Below, in pieces: positions 61,642 through 64,000 of a DNA stretch of 64,000 bases. The stretch comes from Jacaranda mimosifolia (taxonomy: Eukaryota > Streptophyta > Magnoliopsida > Lamiales > Bignoniaceae): assembly GCA_018894105.1 (NCBI GenBank), contig CM032126.1:24154391-24218390 (forward strand), given 5' to 3'. The stretch's first letter is position 1; every line of letters begins with the position of its first letter. The position numbers and the translations under genes were made by a program. Under the pieces are notes generated by a model. It did no database searches and was not told the DNA's origin. It saw only the letters and a list, made by a program, of their open reading frames with translations.

Positions 61642-61893
61642 TAGAGACGGAGCAAGGCGGGCTGGTAGGGGCAACCACCCTCCCTCAAAATATTAAAATT
61701 TTATTTTTTACATTAAAATTTTTAAAATATTATACTTTTGTCATCCTCAAATTATAAATTTGTCCCTTCTCTCATTGAAAATATGCATTTTGCTTCATTG
61801 TAATTCTTTGTATATATGTGTAATAAAAAAAATTATATTTTTGATAATTTAAAATTTCGTCCCCCATAAATAAAAATTCTGACCCCGTTCCTG
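61642..61893. mobile_element. hAT-type MITE, 252 bp
   Basis: The ends are TAGAGACGGAGCAAG and, inward from the right, CAGGAACGGGGTCAG, which share 9 of 15 bases. The flanks are an exact 8-bp duplication TCCATACC (61634-61641 and 61894-61901). The G-rich ...CGGAGC... ends with an AT-rich centre are typical of plant hAT miniature elements. The open frame 61772-61963 (minus) is spurious. Confidence 0.82.
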
Positions 61894-62079
61894 TCCATAC
61901 CATACCAATATACCAGCAGAGGTAGCATGTTACATACAGATACGCACCCATTACTATACGCACATTAAAGTTAGGTTTGTCTCTCTATTAATTTCTCATT
62001 CAAGTTTTTAATAAATAGGATTGCATGTCTGTATGTCTGTGATCTATATATATAAATATATATCTTAGTGTGTGTGCGA

Positions 62080-62083
<4 letters not shown>

Positions 62084-62142
<59 letters not shown>
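62084..62142. repeat. Compound TG/GA microsatellite
   Basis: A TG run (62084-62112) is directly followed by a GA run to about 62142. Open frames over it encode only His/Thr and Ser/Leu repeats and are not genes. Confidence 0.93.
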
Positions 62143-62147
<5 letters not shown>

Positions 62148-62530
62148 AAGGGACATAGACGACAAAGAGAGGTTATTTGATTTGGCATTGCACGTTAAGA
62201 CATAATAAAGCTTCATGTAATGGAATGGATATATGTTAGTGGGTGATAGTAGTGTTTAAGTTAGCTGGCAAACATCAATAATTCTTTTAGGTCATATCTT
62301 TCTTTCATATAATTAAGCAGCTGTAACCTTATCATAAATTAAACAAATTATGTCGACTCTTTGATTGATAATTAGATGGACACATATGATCTCTCCACTA
62401 TATACTCTCCTAAATTAAACCCCATATACATTTATGTAATAATAATAATCATCTATATATTTATATGGTTTGCTTTTTTTAATTTTTATCTCCTCTTTCA
62501 ATCAAACAAGATGTATTATTAACTTAAATT

Positions 62531-63470
62531 TAGGCCTGTAAATGGGTAGAGTGTTACCCTATCCAGGCCCAAAATATTAATACCCACACCTATCCATATC
62601 CATACCTATTAGAGATAGTGTAATGGGTATGGGCAGGATCTGCACCCATAAATTACCCATGACCCATACCCAATTATTATTCATTACTTTATACTTAAAT
62701 TTAATCTATGAACCTAAAAATTATTTATACCCAAATCAAATTTATATTAATGATAAAAAAATTTATATATAAAAATTACAAATATGTGAATGATCAGTAA
62801 CAACTAAATAATTTTCTTCATTAAAAATTAAACTAAATTAATAAAGTTAATATATTTGGATAGCATTTTTTTTTTAAATTGGAATAGCAATAGCAACAGT
62901 TGAACATTTTTCATTAATAAAATTAATAATATTAAAATTAATAGTGAAATAAATAATTTTTATAAAAACAATTAATAAAATTAATTTTTTAATGAATAAA
63001 GTTTATTAATATAGAAATTAACTATTTTTATAAAATTAAATATAGAAAAAAGTTTTTTCTTTTAAACTGTTTTTTAATTATATTAATTTAATTAGAAAAA
63101 GGTTTAATTGTTAATTATATTAATAAATTTTAACTATTATATCAATAAAACAGTTAATTTAATTAGCAAAATGTTTAAAATTAAATAATTTAAATTTAAT
63201 GATTAAATTCAATTAAATATAAAAAAAAATTATTTTTTGTTATTGTATGCCAAATAATATTTTTAATATATATTGAGAAAATAAATATATACATTAAAAC
63301 ATAAATCCAATAAACTAGACCCAATGGGTCTTGGGTTAGATAGGGTATGGTAGGATTAGGGTATCATCCTTTTTGGTATTTTAAGATAGGGTAAAATTAG
63401 GATCTCATCCTTTTGAGTATTTTAGGATATGAGTATGGATAGGATGATACCCTACTCATTTACCGACCTA
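62531..63470. mobile_element. hAT-like non-autonomous element, 0.94 kb
   Basis: The left end, TAGGCCTGTAAATGGGTAG, pairs with the right end read inward, TAGGTCGGTAAATGAGTAG. Both continue to ACCCTATCC or ATCCTATCC. The subterminal parts are rich in GGGTATGGGTA-type motifs. The flanks AACTTAAATT (62521-62530) and AACTTAATTC (63471-63480) suggest a slightly decayed 8-bp duplication. The interior is AT-rich and non-coding. Confidence 0.78.
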
Positions 63471-63619
63471 AACTTAATTCATTAATATCATATAAAAAGT
63501 GTGAGTTGATAATGAAAGTTAGTGAGGAACTAATAAATTAGAGGGACTACATCTTCTTTTGGTGTTACAAGATGAAAATACTTAAGTGGATATTATTTCA
63601 TTAGCTGGATGTGTATATA

Positions 63620-64000
63620 AGGCAAAATTATAAAATTGATCCCATAGTTATACCCTACTGGCAAAAGTCAATTTTAACTTTTCAAATAGCAAAATTGATA
63701 AACTACCTTTAAAAATTTGACAATTTAAGGATAAATTGACCCAAATTACATTTGGGAGCGGCCCATATCTACATGGCAGCTGATTTGGCACCACGTGCCT
63801 CCACGTGGCATCTCATCATCAAATATATTCTTGCTTTCCTGTGTAGCTTGTGATGTGGCAATTCAATTTGCTACTTCAACAAAAAAATAAAACTAAAAAA
63901 GCAAAAATTTAAAAATAAAAATAAACTTAAATATAAAAACAAAAAAAAAAGATAAGAAAATAATAATAATAATAACAATAACAACAACAACAACAACACA
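63620..64000. other. Possible transposon edge with paired CCACGTG motifs and terminal AAT/AAC repeats
   Basis: CAAAATTATAAAATTGATCCC at about 63622 resembles the ends of widespread non-autonomous plant elements. The stretch CACCACGTGCCTCCACGTGG (63791-63810) has two CACGTG cores. No partner terminus is in the window. The last 40 bases are AAT and then AAC trinucleotide repeats. Confidence 0.35.

Noticed and set aside
61971..62216. Frames rich in His-Thr and Ser-Leu
   Set aside because: They translate a TG/GA microsatellite.
1..64000. CRISPR arrays, operons, ribosome-binding sites and tRNA or rRNA genes
   Set aside because: The sequence is plant nuclear DNA. The regular repeats seen are contiguous tandem repeats without unique spacers, and no tRNA T-loop (GGTTCRA with flanking pairs) or rRNA motif was found on reading.

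Overview
The window is AT-rich nuclear DNA of a flowering plant, most likely a eudicot: its transposon families are plant-specific and it carries two canonical plant MIR396 hairpins. I found no intact protein-coding gene. The recognisable coding sequence is all transposon-derived and carries stops, frameshifts or deletions. The only genes that look functional are the two microRNA genes, MIR396b-type on the plus strand (51.57-51.69 kb) and MIR396a-type on the minus strand (58.16-58.28 kb), which face each other about 6.5 kb apart.

Layout. 1-7.1 kb: a decayed Ty3/gypsy element of the Tat type on the minus strand. Its 5' LTR lies on the right (6304-7102), its gag, protease, RT, RNase H and integrase run leftward, and six copies of an 86-bp tandem repeat lie beyond integrase where the 3' untranslated region should be. 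Its 3' LTR is outside the window. 7.1-10.2 kb holds no recognised gene. 10232-12050 is a non-autonomous Mutator-like element with ~88-bp terminal inverted repeats and an exact 9-bp target duplication. It contains the first ~830 bp of an LTR from the same family as the element at 33.8-42.9 kb. 12.3-13.2 kb is a diverged duplicated repeat.

13.9-43.7 kb is a nested transposon complex. CACTA-1 (13924-19724) keeps the N-terminus of its TNP2 transposase and a five-exon second gene but has lost the TNP2 core. It sits inside a ~125-bp tandem repeat whose sister copy supplies the empty site. Next come three tandem repeats and a decayed minus-strand gypsy-type reading frame (20.9-22.9 kb). CACTA-3 (about 23.0-43.7 kb, minus strand) has a decayed TNP2 gene and a second gene. 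It is interrupted by CACTA-2 (27863-30424), which lies within the TNP2 reading frame, and by a 9.1-kb LARD-like LTR element (33763-42911) with ~2.8-kb LTRs and a non-coding interior.

44.1-45.1 kb is a young array of four ~243-bp repeats, each with a TATA-like motif. A hAT-type element (46347-47919, 8-bp duplication) splits what looks like a gypsy LTR remnant. From about 48.4 kb to the end the DNA is simple-repeat-rich and poor in large transposons. It holds the two MIR396 genes with TATA motifs at sensible distances, and then a small hAT-type MITE (61642-61893) and a second hAT-like element (62531-63470).

All calls come from reading the sequence by eye. Family names rest on remembered protein motifs, termini and target-site duplications, not on database searches.
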